Shown: positions 1 to 9,589, counted from the stretch's first letter. The stretch is 64,000 bases of DNA from EX4484-217-1 sp964496035 (GCA_964496035.1 CAZBXI010000002.1:17858-81857), one strand, 5' to 3'. Numbers and translations are program-made. Notes: a model not told the origin generated them from the sequence alone.

Positions 1-253
1 GCCATATTTCTTCAAATGCTGGGGTAAGTAGCTTGTATCCCAGTTTTGGCATAAGTTTTGAGAGCTCCAAAGACTCCATAATGTATTCTCTTAACTCATC
101 ATAGGAGCTAAAAGTATGTATCTCAAGGTTTCCAACCTCAATCGTTGTTGAACCTCCAGCTTTTCCGGAATATTTCATAGTAACACACGATAACATTATT
201 GCTGTTATTATAGCTAGGCATACAGCCCAGTACATAGCAGTTCTATGCAACAT
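1..253 (-). CDS. Partial secreted/membrane protein, possibly beta-propeller family
   Basis: This is the N-terminal 84 codons of a minus-strand gene that leaves the window at base 1. The ATG is at 253-251. The product starts with a short basic stretch and one hydrophobic segment (about residues 7-25), followed by a Gly/Ser stretch, which looks like a signal peptide or anchor. After it comes a segment with FSSYDELREYI. That resembles the opening of archaeal secreted C-terminal beta-propeller proteins (COG4880/PF09826 type), which often begin with such an F-S-x-x-E-L element. The family call is a recollection from one short motif, so it is weak. The reading frame and the secretion signal are seen directly. 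Confidence 0.45.
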   Translation of the reverse strand, partial: MLHRTAMYWAVCLAIITAIMLSCVTMKYSGKAGGSTTIEVGNLEIHTFSSYDELREYIMESLELSKLMPKLGYKLLTPAFEEIW

Positions 254-393
254 TTTAGCAACCCATAGAAAACCTAAAACGCCGTTATTTCTAAATCTAA
301 CATTTAAAACATTATTGTTCTAAATATTCGAAATCTAAGAACATTAAATATAAAAACATGAGAATACAACGACTTAGTGAAGGGTTATTGAGC

Positions 394-1121
394 ATGGTAT
401 TTACACTTCTCCACTATGTTCACGCATACATTATTTATAAGGTTCTTAAGAAGAGACTTGATTTAACTGGTCTTATTATTGGTAGTTTTCTACCTGACCT
501 AGAAATNNNNNNNNNNNNNNNNNNNNNNNNNNNNNNNNNNNNNNNNNNNNNNNNNNNNNNNNNNNNNNNNNNNNNNNNNNNNNNNNNNNNNNNNNNNNNN
601 NNNNNNAGAGACTTGATTTAACTGGTCTTATTATTGGTAGTTTTCTACCTGACCTAGAAATTCCCGTAATTATTTTACTAGGTTTCCATTATCCCTTTGA
701 TAGGCTTTTTCTTCACAGTTTTCTCGGCTGTTTAATGCTGTCTTGGCTTATCGGTTTCCTTGCTTATCCTGTTTACGGCAAGGTAGTGAGGAGAATTTTA
801 AATGTCAAACTAGGCAAAATTAGCACGTTCAAATATGTTCTATCTGTAGAAGTAAGTGCACTAATTCATGTACTTATTGACTCCATGCATCATGAATATA
901 ATCCATTACTTTGGCCTATAACGGCAGAAAATGTAGATGAGTTTGTCCTCTTTGGTAACTGGTTAAAAGCATCAATATTCATGCATACTTTATTTACATT
1001 GTCTATGCTCACTATTATTCATGAAGAAATAGGCTTATGGAAAATTGCCAAGAATGTAACTGATATAGGTTTCTTAAAAACGTGCATAGCTAAACTTTTA
1101 ACACTAAATAGCTTAGAATAG
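394..1121 (+). CDS. DUF4184/YdjM-like integral membrane protein, interrupted by an assembly gap
   Basis: The reading frame before the N run and the frame after it are the same once the duplicated 55-bp contig end is merged, giving one continuous membrane protein. It begins MVFTLLHYVHAYIIY, carries GSFLPDLE, then an HSFLG segment and several hydrophobic helices. The Pro-Asp-Leu-Glu and His-Ser-x-Leu-Gly elements are typical of DUF4184 and YdjM-like inner-membrane metal-hydrolase-like families; the true activity is unknown. I chose ATG 394 over an upstream ATG at 358 because it gives the family-like start and has AAGGG about 10 bases upstream. Taken literally the sequence is broken, but I regard the gene as intact. 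Confidence 0.6.
507..606. other. 100-N scaffold gap flanked by a 55-bp duplicated contig end
   Basis: Exactly 100 N. The 55 bases before it (452-506) are repeated base for base after it (607-661). Merging the two copies removes the gap and restores the reading frame of the surrounding membrane-protein gene. This is the signature of two de Bruijn contigs ending in the same k-mer and scaffolded without being merged. Confidence 0.9.
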
Positions 1122-1166
1122 CAATGCTTCGCTCTAAAGCTTGGGCTTTGGTGAAATATTCCGAGC

Positions 1167-1742
1167 TCAAATTTTACCGTACTTACCATAAACATATCCA
1201 ATAATTAATCCTACAATTAATCCTCCTAAGTGAGCTACTATGTTTATCCCAAAACCTACATTCATCATAAATACTAGGAAAGCGTAAATTAACGCTACAA
1301 ATATTCCCCTACCGTGTACACCTTCAAACATTATTAAAGCGCCGAAAATTCCGAAAATAGCACCACTAGCGCCCGCACTAATTGTTAAAGGAGGTAAAAT
1401 AAGTAACGTTAAAACGTTTCCAAATAATCCGCTTAGGAAATAAACTGCAAGGTAGGGTATTTTACCAAAAATTTTCTCAACTCTACACCCCAGTACGTAA
1501 ATCCAAAACGTGTTGAATAGCAAATGGATTATATTTACATGCATAAAAATTGCAGTAATTAGTTGCCACCAAAAACCGTATTCTAGGACGTAAATGTTAA
1601 ACTGGCCAATGAGAGCCAGGACTTCAGCATTTATTTCTACAATATTTCCGCCAATAAAGCCGCATATAATGTACACTACGATATTGATTGCTACAATTAA
1701 CTTAGTTAAACTACAGTTATTTTCCTTGCTAAGGTACGACAC
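1167..1742 (-). CDS. Rhomboid-family intramembrane serine protease
   Basis: A 191-residue polytopic protein with six predicted membrane helices. The catalytic dyad is visible: Ser126 in the GASGA motif of TM4 and His171 in the NIVAHLGG segment of TM6. The FMHVNIIHLLFN stretch near residues 67-77 matches the conserved L1/TM2 region of rhomboids (HxxxxHLxxN). Rhomboids cut membrane proteins inside or next to the bilayer. The length fits the minimal six-helix prokaryotic form without extra cytosolic domains. It is monocistronic, divergent from the downstream antiporter gene. The substrate cannot be told from sequence. Confidence 0.9.
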   Translation of the reverse strand: MSYLSKENNCSLTKLIVAINIVVYIICGFIGGNIVEINAEVLALIGQFNIYVLEYGFWWQLITAIFMHVNIIHLLFNTFWIYVLGCRVEKIFGKIPYLAVYFLSGLFGNVLTLLILPPLTISAGASGAIFGIFGALIMFEGVHGRGIFVALIYAFLVFMMNVGFGINIVAHLGGLIVGLIIGYVYGKYGKI

Positions 1743-1938
1743 AAGTATTTAGGTTTAAAAACAAGGTAATAATATTTTCTTTAAGAGAAAGAGAATAATT
1801 AAATATTTGTTAAAGATACATCGTTATATTTCTTGAAATTTTTCTATGTAAATCTCTTTAGATTATTAAAGAAAAATTTAAAGAGTGGAATTATTTAATT
1901 GAATTTTGTACAGTAAATAGGTTAAGGGGCAGAAGGGT

Positions 1939-3624
1939 ATGGAAGTTAATAAAGGTTTCATAATGAATATTGTTGCCTTAATCATAGTCTTAGCTATAGG
2001 AGCTGCTGCACCACCCCTATTACCACCATTACTCGCTATTGCATTAGCTTTCATTACTAAGCAAGTGCTTGTAGCTCTATTTGCTGGTGTGTGGATAGGT
2101 GGATTAATGGCTACAGGATGGGATGTTTTTGGAGGTACAGCTACCACTCTAGGGTGGATTATAAGCAATGTAACTGATAGTTGGAATGCAACAATATTAG
2201 TGTTTGATTTCATAATTGGTGCTTTAATAGGTGTACTGTATGTTTCAGGGTCAATGTTTTCGCTAGCTTCAGAGTTATCCAAGAAAATAAAATCAGCTAG
2301 GGGGGCAAGTTTTCTAAGCTGGTTCCTAGGGTTAGCAGTATTCTTCGACGACTATACTAATGCTGTTATTGTAGGTAATGCTTCTAGACCTTTAACTGAT
2401 AGGCTGAGAGTTAGCAGGGAATTTCTAAGCTACATTGTCGACTCTACTGCTGCCCCCGTAGCTGGCTTAGCTATAGTATCTACATGGATAGGTTATGAGG
2501 TTAGCTTAATAGATGACTCATTTAACTACTTGAAAAGCTTAGTTAGTGAAGGAAAAATAGCCTTAGCCCCCGACGTAGGTGCTATGTATGCTTGGCTTAT
2601 GAGCGTACCATATAGGTACTATAGTATTCTAGCTATAATACTGGTGTTGCTGCTTGTTATTACTAGAAGACACTATGGTCCAATGCTTAAAGCAGAACAT
2701 AGAGCTGTAAGTGAAGGTAAAGTTATTAGGGAGGGCGCACAACCCTTAATGCCTACAGAAACCGTTCTGGGTTCTGCTAAATCTTCTGCTCCTTGGTGGG
2801 TGTTTGTTTCTTCAGTTATAGTGTTGGTTATTGTTACCTTACTTGGTATGTGGGTTACTGGAGGCGGAGACCAATGGTGGACTGTATCCTTCACTGAAGC
2901 TTTAATGAATGCTGATGCCGCAACAGCGCTGTTATGGAGTTCCTTTGCAGCGTACATTTTCGCTGCTGTAGCCGTATTAGTAACTAGGAGTATGAGGTTC
3001 AAAGAGGTAATGGACTCTACTGTTAGAGGAATGTACCTAATGGTCTTAGCCAATGCTATTCTAGTCTTAGCCTGGAGCATTAAGTCGGCAACAGAAGCTG
3101 TTGGAACAGCAGAATACGTCGTAGGACTAGCTACAGCTGCCGGCGTACCAGCAATGATTGTTCCAGCAATAATATTTCTAGCGTCATGCTTCATAGCGTT
3201 TACAACAGGCACTAGCTGGGGGACTTTCGGCGTTATGATGCCTATAGCGGTACCTATGGCATGGCGGATAGCTTTAGCTCAGGGAGCAGACCCGTACGTA
3301 GTAACATATGCTTCAATAGCAAGCGTTTTCGCTGGAGGTATATTTGGAGACCATTGTAGCCCAATAAGCGATACAACAATAATGTCTTCGATGTTTAGCG
3401 CATCAGACCACATAGACCATGTCAATACTCAGCTACCATATGCCCTAACAGCGGCAGGAATATCTGCAGTACTATTTGCCCTATTCGCCTCAGGAATAAC
3501 AACACCACTAGCACTATTGCCTGTAGGTGTCGCTTTGCTAATTGCATCCCATAGAGTACTAAATACATGGTACGCTAAGAAAACAAAACTCCCGGCAATA
3601 GTTCCAAACTATACATCATCTTAA
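1939..3624 (+). CDS. NhaC-type Na+/H+ antiporter family protein
   Basis: A 561-residue integral membrane protein with about twelve or more hydrophobic helices. Conserved blocks of the NhaC-like family (COG1757) are visible: FDDYTNAVIVG near residue 135, STAAPVAGLAIVSTWIGYE, then TGTSWGTFGVMMPIA and FGDHCSPISDTTIMSS near the C terminus. Such proteins exchange sodium for protons; some relatives exchange lactate/malate or amino acids, so the substrate is not certain. The start ATG 1939 follows a GAAGGG ribosome site. It stands alone, with a 195-bp divergent spacer to the rhomboid gene. Base composition is slightly richer in G+C than its neighbours, as is usual for membrane genes. Confidence 0.85.
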   Translation: MEVNKGFIMNIVALIIVLAIGAAAPPLLPPLLAIALAFITKQVLVALFAGVWIGGLMATGWDVFGGTATTLGWIISNVTDSWNATILVFDFIIGALIGVLYVSGSMFSLASELSKKIKSARGASFLSWFLGLAVFFDDYTNAVIVGNASRPLTDRLRVSREFLSYIVDSTAAPVAGLAIVSTWIGYEVSLIDDSFNYLKSLVSEGKIALAPDVGAMYAWLMSVPYRYYSILAIILVLLLVITRRHYGPMLKAEHRAVSEGKVIREGAQPLMPTETVLGSAKSSAPWWVFVSSVIVLVIVTLLGMWVTGGGDQWWTVSFTEALMNADAATALLWSSFAAYIFAAVAVLVTRSMRFKEVMDSTVRGMYLMVLANAILVLAWSIKSATEAVGTAEYVVGLATAAGVPAMIVPAIIFLASCFIAFTTGTSWGTFGVMMPIAVPMAWRIALAQGADPYVVTYASIASVFAGGIFGDHCSPISDTTIMSSMFSASDHIDHVNTQLPYALTAAGISAVLFALFASGITTPLALLPVGVALLIASHRVLNTWYAKKTKLPAIVPNYTSS

Positions 3625-3640
3625 ATGCGGTAATACTAAC

Positions 3641-4360
3641 TTAAGGTGCAATATGAACTGCAGGAACTATGGATAAAGCCGCTGCCTGATTTTCACTTAA
3701 ATATTTTATTCTATCTTTTACTACATTTAACATGTCAATGTAGAATAGGAAAGGCTTACCTTCAGAACATTTTATTCTCCAATACCTCTTCGTGTCTTCT
3801 TTAATACGCTTAAATCTGTTCTCCAAGACTAAATCTAGTTCTTCCTTGGAAAGGACATGAGATCTAGTAATTAGGTTCATAGCTTCAATTACTGATTCCT
3901 CGTAGAAGTCGAGTATGGTGTAGTCTGCTATTCTTAGATGTAATTTCCACTGTTTAACATCTAATATTTTATCTTTACATATTCTAACAACTTCAACAGA
4001 TAATTTCTCAATAAATGGTAGAAACTTCCTCCCTAAAACAAGTAATGGTGAAATATACGATGATGCTAGTACTAAGGATTCGGAAAGCTCAAATGGTATG
4101 TCAGCTTCTTCTAGAATAACCGAAGCTACATTCCTGAGCTCGGGTACAGGATATACTATTCTTTTGAAAGGTTTTCCCTCTAAGTACCTCTCAATTTCTT
4201 CTTCTTCATACTTCTCAACTAGGCTTGGTGGTAGTCCTAAATTTCTGTACTTAAACCTGTTTACAAGCCACTTAATAGCCTCCTTAACATTTTCCTCACT
4301 TAGATCGAAAACAACTACTCCTCTAAGATTCTTAACTAATGCAGCATATCTAGCAAACAT
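3641..4360 (-). CDS. Conserved-looking hypothetical protein, 239 aa
   Basis: I do not recognise this protein. It is soluble, rich in Glu, Lys and Leu, mostly predicted helical, with no signal peptide or membrane segment. It starts MFARYAALVKNL and ends in a hydrophobic SIVPAVHIAP tail. No obvious nucleotide-binding loop or metal-binding cysteine cluster is visible; three cysteines are scattered or absent from motifs. Its stop lies 16 bases from the convergent antiporter stop, and it is divergent from proC. The codon use is like that of its neighbours, so it is a real gene rather than a shadow frame. Confidence 0.7.
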   Translation of the reverse strand: MFARYAALVKNLRGVVVFDLSEENVKEAIKWLVNRFKYRNLGLPPSLVEKYEEEEIERYLEGKPFKRIVYPVPELRNVASVILEEADIPFELSESLVLASSYISPLLVLGRKFLPFIEKLSVEVVRICKDKILDVKQWKLHLRIADYTILDFYEESVIEAMNLITRSHVLSKEELDLVLENRFKRIKEDTKRYWRIKCSEGKPFLFYIDMLNVVKDRIKYLSENQAAALSIVPAVHIAP

Positions 4361-4472
4361 TCCCCTTCAGTAACAGTATTTTACTAGAGCAAAATTTAAT
4401 TATACTCCTAAATTACATTGAAAACTTTTTACTATGTTATTTGCTTCGAGTACGAAATAATTTTAAGGTAGT

Positions 4473-5357
4473 ATGTATAGGTTTTACATTAGTCGAAAAG
4501 GTGGTAGTTTGAAAACCAGTATTTTAGGAAGTAGAATTGGGACTTTAGCTGTTATTGGAGCTGGTAAAATGGGTTCAGCTATTATTCGTGCCGTTAGGAA
4601 GCACAGTAATGTCGAAATAATAGCTACTGGTCGCCGTGATGTAACCTTACGTGCTGCTAAGAAACTTGGAGCAAAAGCTACAAGAGACAACGACTATGCA
4701 GTTAGAAGCGCGGACATGGTTGTTTTAAGCGTTAAACCCCAACATTTCCCTGTAGTTGCGAGGCAAGTTAATAGAAGCTCATGGGAGGGGAAAATAGTAG
4801 TATCTATCATGGCCGGCGTTAGGATAAGCACTTTAACATCGGTTATCAGGAAAGCAGAAGTTTACCGCGCAATGCCGAACATTAATGCCCTAGCAGGGAA
4901 AGCTACAACAGCAGTAGCTAAAGAGGAAAACGCTGGAGAAAACAAGCAAGCAGTTGAAGAGCTATTTAAAAGCCTAGGGTCAGTATATTGGGTTCCCGAA
5001 GAAATATTAGATGTTTGGACAAGCCTTGCAGGCAGCGGCCCTGCATTTCTTGCGGAAATAGTTGACGCATTGGTTTTAGGTGCTGTTGCTTCAGGTATGC
5101 CTAGAGATTTAGCATATCAAGCAATATTGGATGTTTTAGAAGGAACAGCTAAACTTCTAAGAAAAAGACCTGTACATCCAGCAGAAATAAGGGATGAAGT
5201 TACAACACCCGCAGGAACAACAATTAGAGGAATTATGGTATTGGAATCTGAAGGCGTAAAAGCAGCGCTAATGAAGACTATAGAAGAGTCATATAGAAGA
5301 TCAGTACAAATAGGAAGCGAAATAGATCAGTACATTAGAAAGCAACTAGGCTTATAA
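4473..5357 (+). CDS. proC: Pyrroline-5-carboxylate reductase
   Basis: It catalyses the last step of proline synthesis, NAD(P)H-dependent reduction of pyrroline-5-carboxylate. The N-terminal Rossmann motif is VIGAGKMGSAIIRA, with VKPQ and MPN segments following and the conserved C-terminal signature ending in DEVTTPAGTTIRG. These are diagnostic of ProC. The start is ambiguous: ATG 4473 gives 294 residues with an odd basic leader, while TTG 4509, preceded by AGGTGG at 4499-4504, gives 282 residues and a more usual N terminus. I favour the TTG. The gene is alone; no proA or proB is in the window. Confidence 0.93.
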   Translation: MYRFYISRKGGSLKTSILGSRIGTLAVIGAGKMGSAIIRAVRKHSNVEIIATGRRDVTLRAAKKLGAKATRDNDYAVRSADMVVLSVKPQHFPVVARQVNRSSWEGKIVVSIMAGVRISTLTSVIRKAEVYRAMPNINALAGKATTAVAKEENAGENKQAVEELFKSLGSVYWVPEEILDVWTSLAGSGPAFLAEIVDALVLGAVASGMPRDLAYQAILDVLEGTAKLLRKRPVHPAEIRDEVTTPAGTTIRGIMVLESEGVKAALMKTIEESYRRSVQIGSEIDQYIRKQLGL

Positions 5358-5524
5358 AAGTAGCAGAGTTTTTACACCTACATGCTACTGCTTATTCATA
5401 CTCTCTCCTATGACCTAGTTAGCATGAAAGCTAGTAGCTTAGAGCAAGTAATTTTAATAATCCCCGCATTTTGAAAATGTTTTGAAAACTATAGGAATAC
5501 GTAGCAGTGCGTGGATGGTAATTT

Positions 5525-7729
5525 ATGGGAAAGTATGTTAGAGCTGTTCAATACAACTTAGAGGATCCGTACGGTTATTTTATTAGAGAATTTACTGCTG
5601 AAAATCTCGTTAAATGTGCTAAGAAAATGCATGCTAATGTTATCGTTGTTTTTGCTAGAGATGCTTGGGGAAGAAGACTGTACTTGAAAGGTGAAGTCGC
5701 ACCTAAACATCCCAGATTAACAAAGGATACATGCCTTGAAAAGCTAATTGAGCTAGCAAGTAAGGACAATATCAAAGTAGTTATTATGGTTGCACATACC
5801 GCTAATAAGCACATGTATGAGGAACATCCGGAATGGGTTCAAGTAAATGTTAAAGGTGAACCAATAGTTTTAGAACACATACCGTACGGTTTAGAAGTTA
5901 AGCGACCTCAATGGCCTATGATGTGCTTAAATTCACCATATCTAAACTACCTAGAACGTGAAGTACAGGAAGCATTAAGCGTACTTCAACCCTATGCTGT
6001 ACTTCTCGACTCTTTCAGATACCAACCAGATTATCAGAAATCATGCTATTGTAAGTACTGTAGAGAAAAGTTCTACAAAGAAACAGGTTATGAGCTACCT
6101 AGAGAAGAAAACTGGGAAAGTAAGGAATGGCGGGAAGCTTGGAAGTGGCGATATAAGGTTGTTTTAGAGGCTATGAGAAAACTTTGGAAAACAGCGAAAA
6201 CCACTAGGAAGAATGTTTTGTTCATGTACAATAATCATCCAGCAGGATGGGCTGGTAGAGCAAATAAGATCGTTGAAGAAGCAAGAGATATTGTAGATGC
6301 TGTCTTCGCAGAGTGTAGTGAAGCTGACTACCAACCTCCAGGCTTTATTTCCGAAATGGTTAGGCTGACGAGAGCTATGAGCGGAAATAAGCCAGTATGG
6401 GCTTCTAGAAACGTTTTCCACATGTACAGGACCGTTACCTCTACAACACCCTTAGCTATCAAGCAGGGTCTTAGAGAAGCTTTCATAGCTGGTGGTTCAC
6501 CATGGATACTTTTCTTCTCCTCCACTTTAGCTCAGGATTCTAGAACCATAGATGCTGTTGCTGAAGTTTACTCTGAAATAGAGAAACTTGAAGAGTACAT
6601 GGAAAAAGCTGAGCCATTAAAATACGTTGGCATAGTAGCTTCGAACAATACTAGAGACTGGTATGGTAAAAATAATCCAGCAGTATATGTTGATGAAACG
6701 AGAGGTTTCTACTACGCACTAATTCACAAGCATATACCTGTAGAGTTCATTGCTGACAAGGATTTAGAAAACTACAATAGTATAAAAGAGTTCAAACTAA
6801 TAATCCTAGCAAATACGGCATGTGTATCAGATAGAGCATTAGAAACAATATATAGATATGCTGAGAACCAAGGCAAGTTAATAATAACATATCAAGCAAC
6901 TATATTAGACGAAGAAGGTATAGAAAGAGGAGACTTTGGCTTATCAAACATAATGGGATTCCACTATGAAGGGGTTTTTGAGACACCTTGGAGCTATATA
7001 GTGTTAGAAGACGATAGGCTCTCAGAAAACGTTTCAAAAACAATACTGCTAGGAGACATGAGCTATACTTTTAGAAAAACACGTGTAGAACAAGGCTTAG
7101 GAAATCACGCAAGACTAAGAATAGAAACAGATAAGGTAAAAATTGCGGCTAGAGTGGCTTTACCCTTAGCAACTTACGGTTTTGAATACACTCTAGGTAG
7201 AAGTCCCCCACCTATGGGTCCCTTAACTGAAGAACCAGCTATAGTTGTGAATAAATCGCTAACATATTTCTCATTTCAGCTAGGCAGACATTATTGGAGA
7301 ACGGGATTACCAGAATATTCAACGCTCATAGCTAATAGTATAAAGTATCTTGTACATGAAAAACCTCCGATAGAGGTTTATGCTCCTGAAACCGTAGAGG
7401 CAAGTATTTTTGAAGGAGAAGAATACTACATAGTGCACCTACTTAACCATACGTACAATCAGAGAATACTATCTATGCCACTAGGGAAAACTAAGCAACC
7501 GCTGCCAGGATATAGTCAACCATATGCTGTCCATCCGCCTAGATCTGTCATACCAATATTTAACATTAAAATAAAAGTACGTTTAGAAAACGAGTGTGGA
7601 AAGGTAAAAATAAGTTATCCATTGAGGAACAAGGAAATCATTTTAGAACCTAAAGGGAAAATTTTGGAACATAACGTTACCGAGCTTAGAGAATATGAGG
7701 TGTTAATTATTGAGAAGTATCCCATTTAA
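5525..7729 (+). CDS. GHL6-type putative glycoside hydrolase with beta-galactosidase-trimerisation-like domain
   Basis: A 734-residue cytosolic protein without a signal peptide. Residues about 25-220 match the hypothetical glycosyl hydrolase 6 (GHL6, TIM-barrel) pattern: VIVVFARDAWGR, HPRL, HPEW, then LLDSFRY and a C-x-C-x2-C cluster (CYCKYC). Residues about 370-560 look like the flavodoxin/GATase-like trimerisation domain of GH42 beta-galactosidases, and the tail is beta-rich. This suggests an enzyme acting on oligosaccharides inside the cell. The substrate is unknown and no sugar transporter is adjacent. Its last 23 bases overlap the end of the convergent metallophosphoesterase gene. Confidence 0.75.
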   Translation: MGKYVRAVQYNLEDPYGYFIREFTAENLVKCAKKMHANVIVVFARDAWGRRLYLKGEVAPKHPRLTKDTCLEKLIELASKDNIKVVIMVAHTANKHMYEEHPEWVQVNVKGEPIVLEHIPYGLEVKRPQWPMMCLNSPYLNYLEREVQEALSVLQPYAVLLDSFRYQPDYQKSCYCKYCREKFYKETGYELPREENWESKEWREAWKWRYKVVLEAMRKLWKTAKTTRKNVLFMYNNHPAGWAGRANKIVEEARDIVDAVFAECSEADYQPPGFISEMVRLTRAMSGNKPVWASRNVFHMYRTVTSTTPLAIKQGLREAFIAGGSPWILFFSSTLAQDSRTIDAVAEVYSEIEKLEEYMEKAEPLKYVGIVASNNTRDWYGKNNPAVYVDETRGFYYALIHKHIPVEFIADKDLENYNSIKEFKLIILANTACVSDRALETIYRYAENQGKLIITYQATILDEEGIERGDFGLSNIMGFHYEGVFETPWSYIVLEDDRLSENVSKTILLGDMSYTFRKTRVEQGLGNHARLRIETDKVKIAARVALPLATYGFEYTLGRSPPPMGPLTEEPAIVVNKSLTYFSFQLGRHYWRTGLPEYSTLIANSIKYLVHEKPPIEVYAPETVEASIFEGEEYYIVHLLNHTYNQRILSMPLGKTKQPLPGYSQPYAVHPPRSVIPIFNIKIKVRLENECGKVKISYPLRNKEIILEPKGKILEHNVTELREYEVLIIEKYPI

Positions 7730-8701
7730 AATCTAAGCATGTTACTTCAGGTGAGCACATAAACCTTATAGGTAAAATACTCGTACCTATTCCTCTATTG
7801 ACATACATGTATGTTTCGCCTACTTTGAAAAGACCAGAAACATACCTTCTATACTTCCTTGGTAAGGGAACATATAAGGGTCCTAGTAACGGTAAAACTA
7901 CTTGACCTCCATGAGTATGGCCGGCAAGAATTATATCAACTTTATTTGCAGCTTTACCTACAATTTCAGGTGAATGAGCTAAAAGAATTATCACGCTATG
8001 TTCTTTAATTCCTTGTAAAGCCTTATCTAGTCTATCATGCATTGTATATGGATCATCAACACCCACTATGTAGAAATTATCTTCTACCTCAATATTNNNN
8101 NNNNNNNNNNNNNNNNNNNNNNNNNNNNNNNNNNNNNNNNNNNNNNNNNNNNNNNNNNNNNNNNNNNNNNNNNNNNNNNNNNNNNNNNNNNNNNNNTTGT
8201 ATATGGATCATCAACACCCACTATGTAGAAATTATCTTCTACCTCAATATTCTCATTAACCAATACACGTACATTATCAATTGACTCTAAGAGCTTCTTG
8301 AATGCTAAAATGTCTTCCCCTAAACTCCAATGATCCCAATTACCCAATACCGCGCATACTTGCGAAATACTCGATAGCTTCTCAACAAAGTTTATAGCTT
8401 CATAAAGGAATGCTCTTCTAGAAATCAAATCGCCAGTGTAAGCTATGAGATCGGGGTTTAGCTGCTTTACAGTGTTTAACGCTATATCATATATTGCCCT
8501 AAATTTTGAGGAACCAAAATGAGTATCAGATATATGTACTATCCTGTACTTTTCAAGCTTCAGTGGCCGCTTCTTAATATTTAACTCTATTCTCGTTACT
8601 GCTACTATAAACTCCGGCTCTATTATGTAAAGGTCAAGTAGCGGTATTGTAATACTTGATGCCAGCAGACCTAATAATATCCTCCTACTAATCTTTACCA
8701 T
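7707..8701 (-). CDS. Calcineurin-like metallophosphoesterase (YkuE-like), interrupted by an assembly gap
   Basis: Merging the duplicated contig end around the gap gives one frame of about 280 residues. The N terminus is a hydrophobic helix after a Lys-Arg-Arg stretch (signal anchor). All metallophosphoesterase motifs are present: DTHFG, GDLI, GNWDH, then after the gap LLAHSPE and GHTHGGQ. The pattern is that of the YkuE/LpxH-like branch, bimetallic phosphodiesterases often on the outer face of the membrane. The substrate is unknown. Convergent with the glycoside hydrolase gene, overlapping it by 23 bases. Confidence 0.88.
8097..8196. other. 100-N scaffold gap flanked by a 55-bp duplicated contig end
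   Basis: Exactly 100 N. Bases 8042-8096 are repeated identically at 8197-8251. Merging the copies restores a full metallophosphoesterase reading frame, with GVDDPYT continuing into MHDRLDKAL. This is the same assembly signature as the gap at 507-606. Confidence 0.9.
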
Positions 8702-8793
8702 TGAAACTATACCTTACATAATGTTTAAACTTCAATACACATTTAGGATATTATAGAGAGCAGTCTAAAATTACTTATTATGGTGGACACGCT

Positions 8794-9225
8794 TTGAAGG
8801 TTAAATATAAATTCCTAGATCACCCTTCAGACGCGTATATTGAAGCTTACGGCGATACTTTAGAAGAATTACTGGAAAATTCAGCTCTTGCTCTTTTCGA
8901 TGTTATGGTTAATGTGAATAAGGTTGAGCCTAAGGTTGTTAGAGAAGTTGAGGTAAAGGGTTTCGATTTGGAAAACCTACTTTATAACTGGCTTGAAGAA
9001 TGGCTTTTCCACTACTGTTCTGAATCACTTGTTTTCAGCAAGTTTAGAGTTGAAAAATTAAGTAGAGAGAATGAAGAATACGTTGTTAAGGCGAAGGGCT
9101 GGGGCGAAGAATTTAACCCTGAAAAACATGAACCTGAAGTAGAAGTTAAAGCCGCAACATATTATCAAATGTCTATAAGTAGGAAGAACAATAAGTGGGT
9201 TGCAAGGTTCATTTTGGACATTTAA
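8794..9225 (+). CDS. Archease
   Basis: A 143-residue archease (MTH1598/PF01951). Archease activates the RtcB RNA ligase, which joins tRNA exons after intron removal, by promoting its guanylylation. The N terminus carries the typical YKFLDHPSDAYIEAYG block, with conserved acidic residues, and a Tyr/Met-rich ending (TYYQMSI) close to a second conserved patch. The start is TTG 8794 behind GGTGG. Its function fits the intron-containing tRNA found at 38 kb, although rtcB itself is not in the window. The 3' end overlaps the convergent nucleotidyltransferase gene by 17 bases. Confidence 0.92.
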   Translation: MKVKYKFLDHPSDAYIEAYGDTLEELLENSALALFDVMVNVNKVEPKVVREVEVKGFDLENLLYNWLEEWLFHYCSESLVFSKFRVEKLSRENEEYVVKAKGWGEEFNPEKHEPEVEVKAATYYQMSISRKNNKWVARFILDI

Positions 9226-9589
9226 AAATTCCTAATCCGTCATAAAGTACTACGCAATCTTTTAACATAGCCTTAACTATGGGATCGGCTAGTTCACTTT
9301 CCTCTAAAACTATAAGATCTAAATTAAAACCTCTGGGCTTATGTTTCCTAATGGTTTCTATAAGTTTGAAAGTATTATGTACACGCTTTAGAATAATTAC
9401 TAAGTCATAGTCGCTGTAGGGTAATGCATAGTTCTTAGCTCTACTACCTATGAGAGCAATCGATGATTTAGGGTACTTTGCTATTATCTTCTTTACGTAT
9501 TTTTTAAAGAGCTCATCACTATTCGCAATGTTTTCTCTAACTCTTCTTAGAAGCTTCTTTCTCAACCCACTCGATGATCTTCTTTGCAT
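9209..9589 (-). CDS. MNT-type minimal nucleotidyltransferase (partner of HEPN)
   Basis: The nucleotidyltransferase signature GS-x10-DxD is seen as GSRA...SDYDL near residues 47-61, followed by a third acidic position in NLDLIVLEE. Minimal nucleotidyltransferases of this kind act as antitoxins by AMPylating the HEPN RNase, as shown for other HEPN/MNT pairs. The first codon at 9589 gives a 53-base overlap with the HEPN gene. A TTG a few codons inside would shorten both the protein and the overlap and is also plausible. Its 3' end overlaps archease. Confidence 0.82.
   Translation of the reverse strand: MQRRSSSGLRKKLLRRVRENIANSDELFKKYVKKIIAKYPKSSIALIGSRAKNYALPYSDYDLVIILKRVHNTFKLIETIRKHKPRGFNLDLIVLEESELADPIVKAMLKDCVVLYDGLGIFKCPK

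Noticed and set aside
452..661. 55-bp direct repeat as a mobile-element target duplication
   Set aside because: It flanks 100 N exactly and repeats the pattern of the other gap; merging restores a gene frame. It is an assembly effect.
1878..2282. Long minus-strand frame opposite the antiporter gene
   Set aside because: It is a shadow of the plus-strand NhaC-like gene, with the low-complexity Ala/Thr/Pro composition of an antisense frame. Similar antisense frames under proC, trpB, hypF and others were left out for the same reason.
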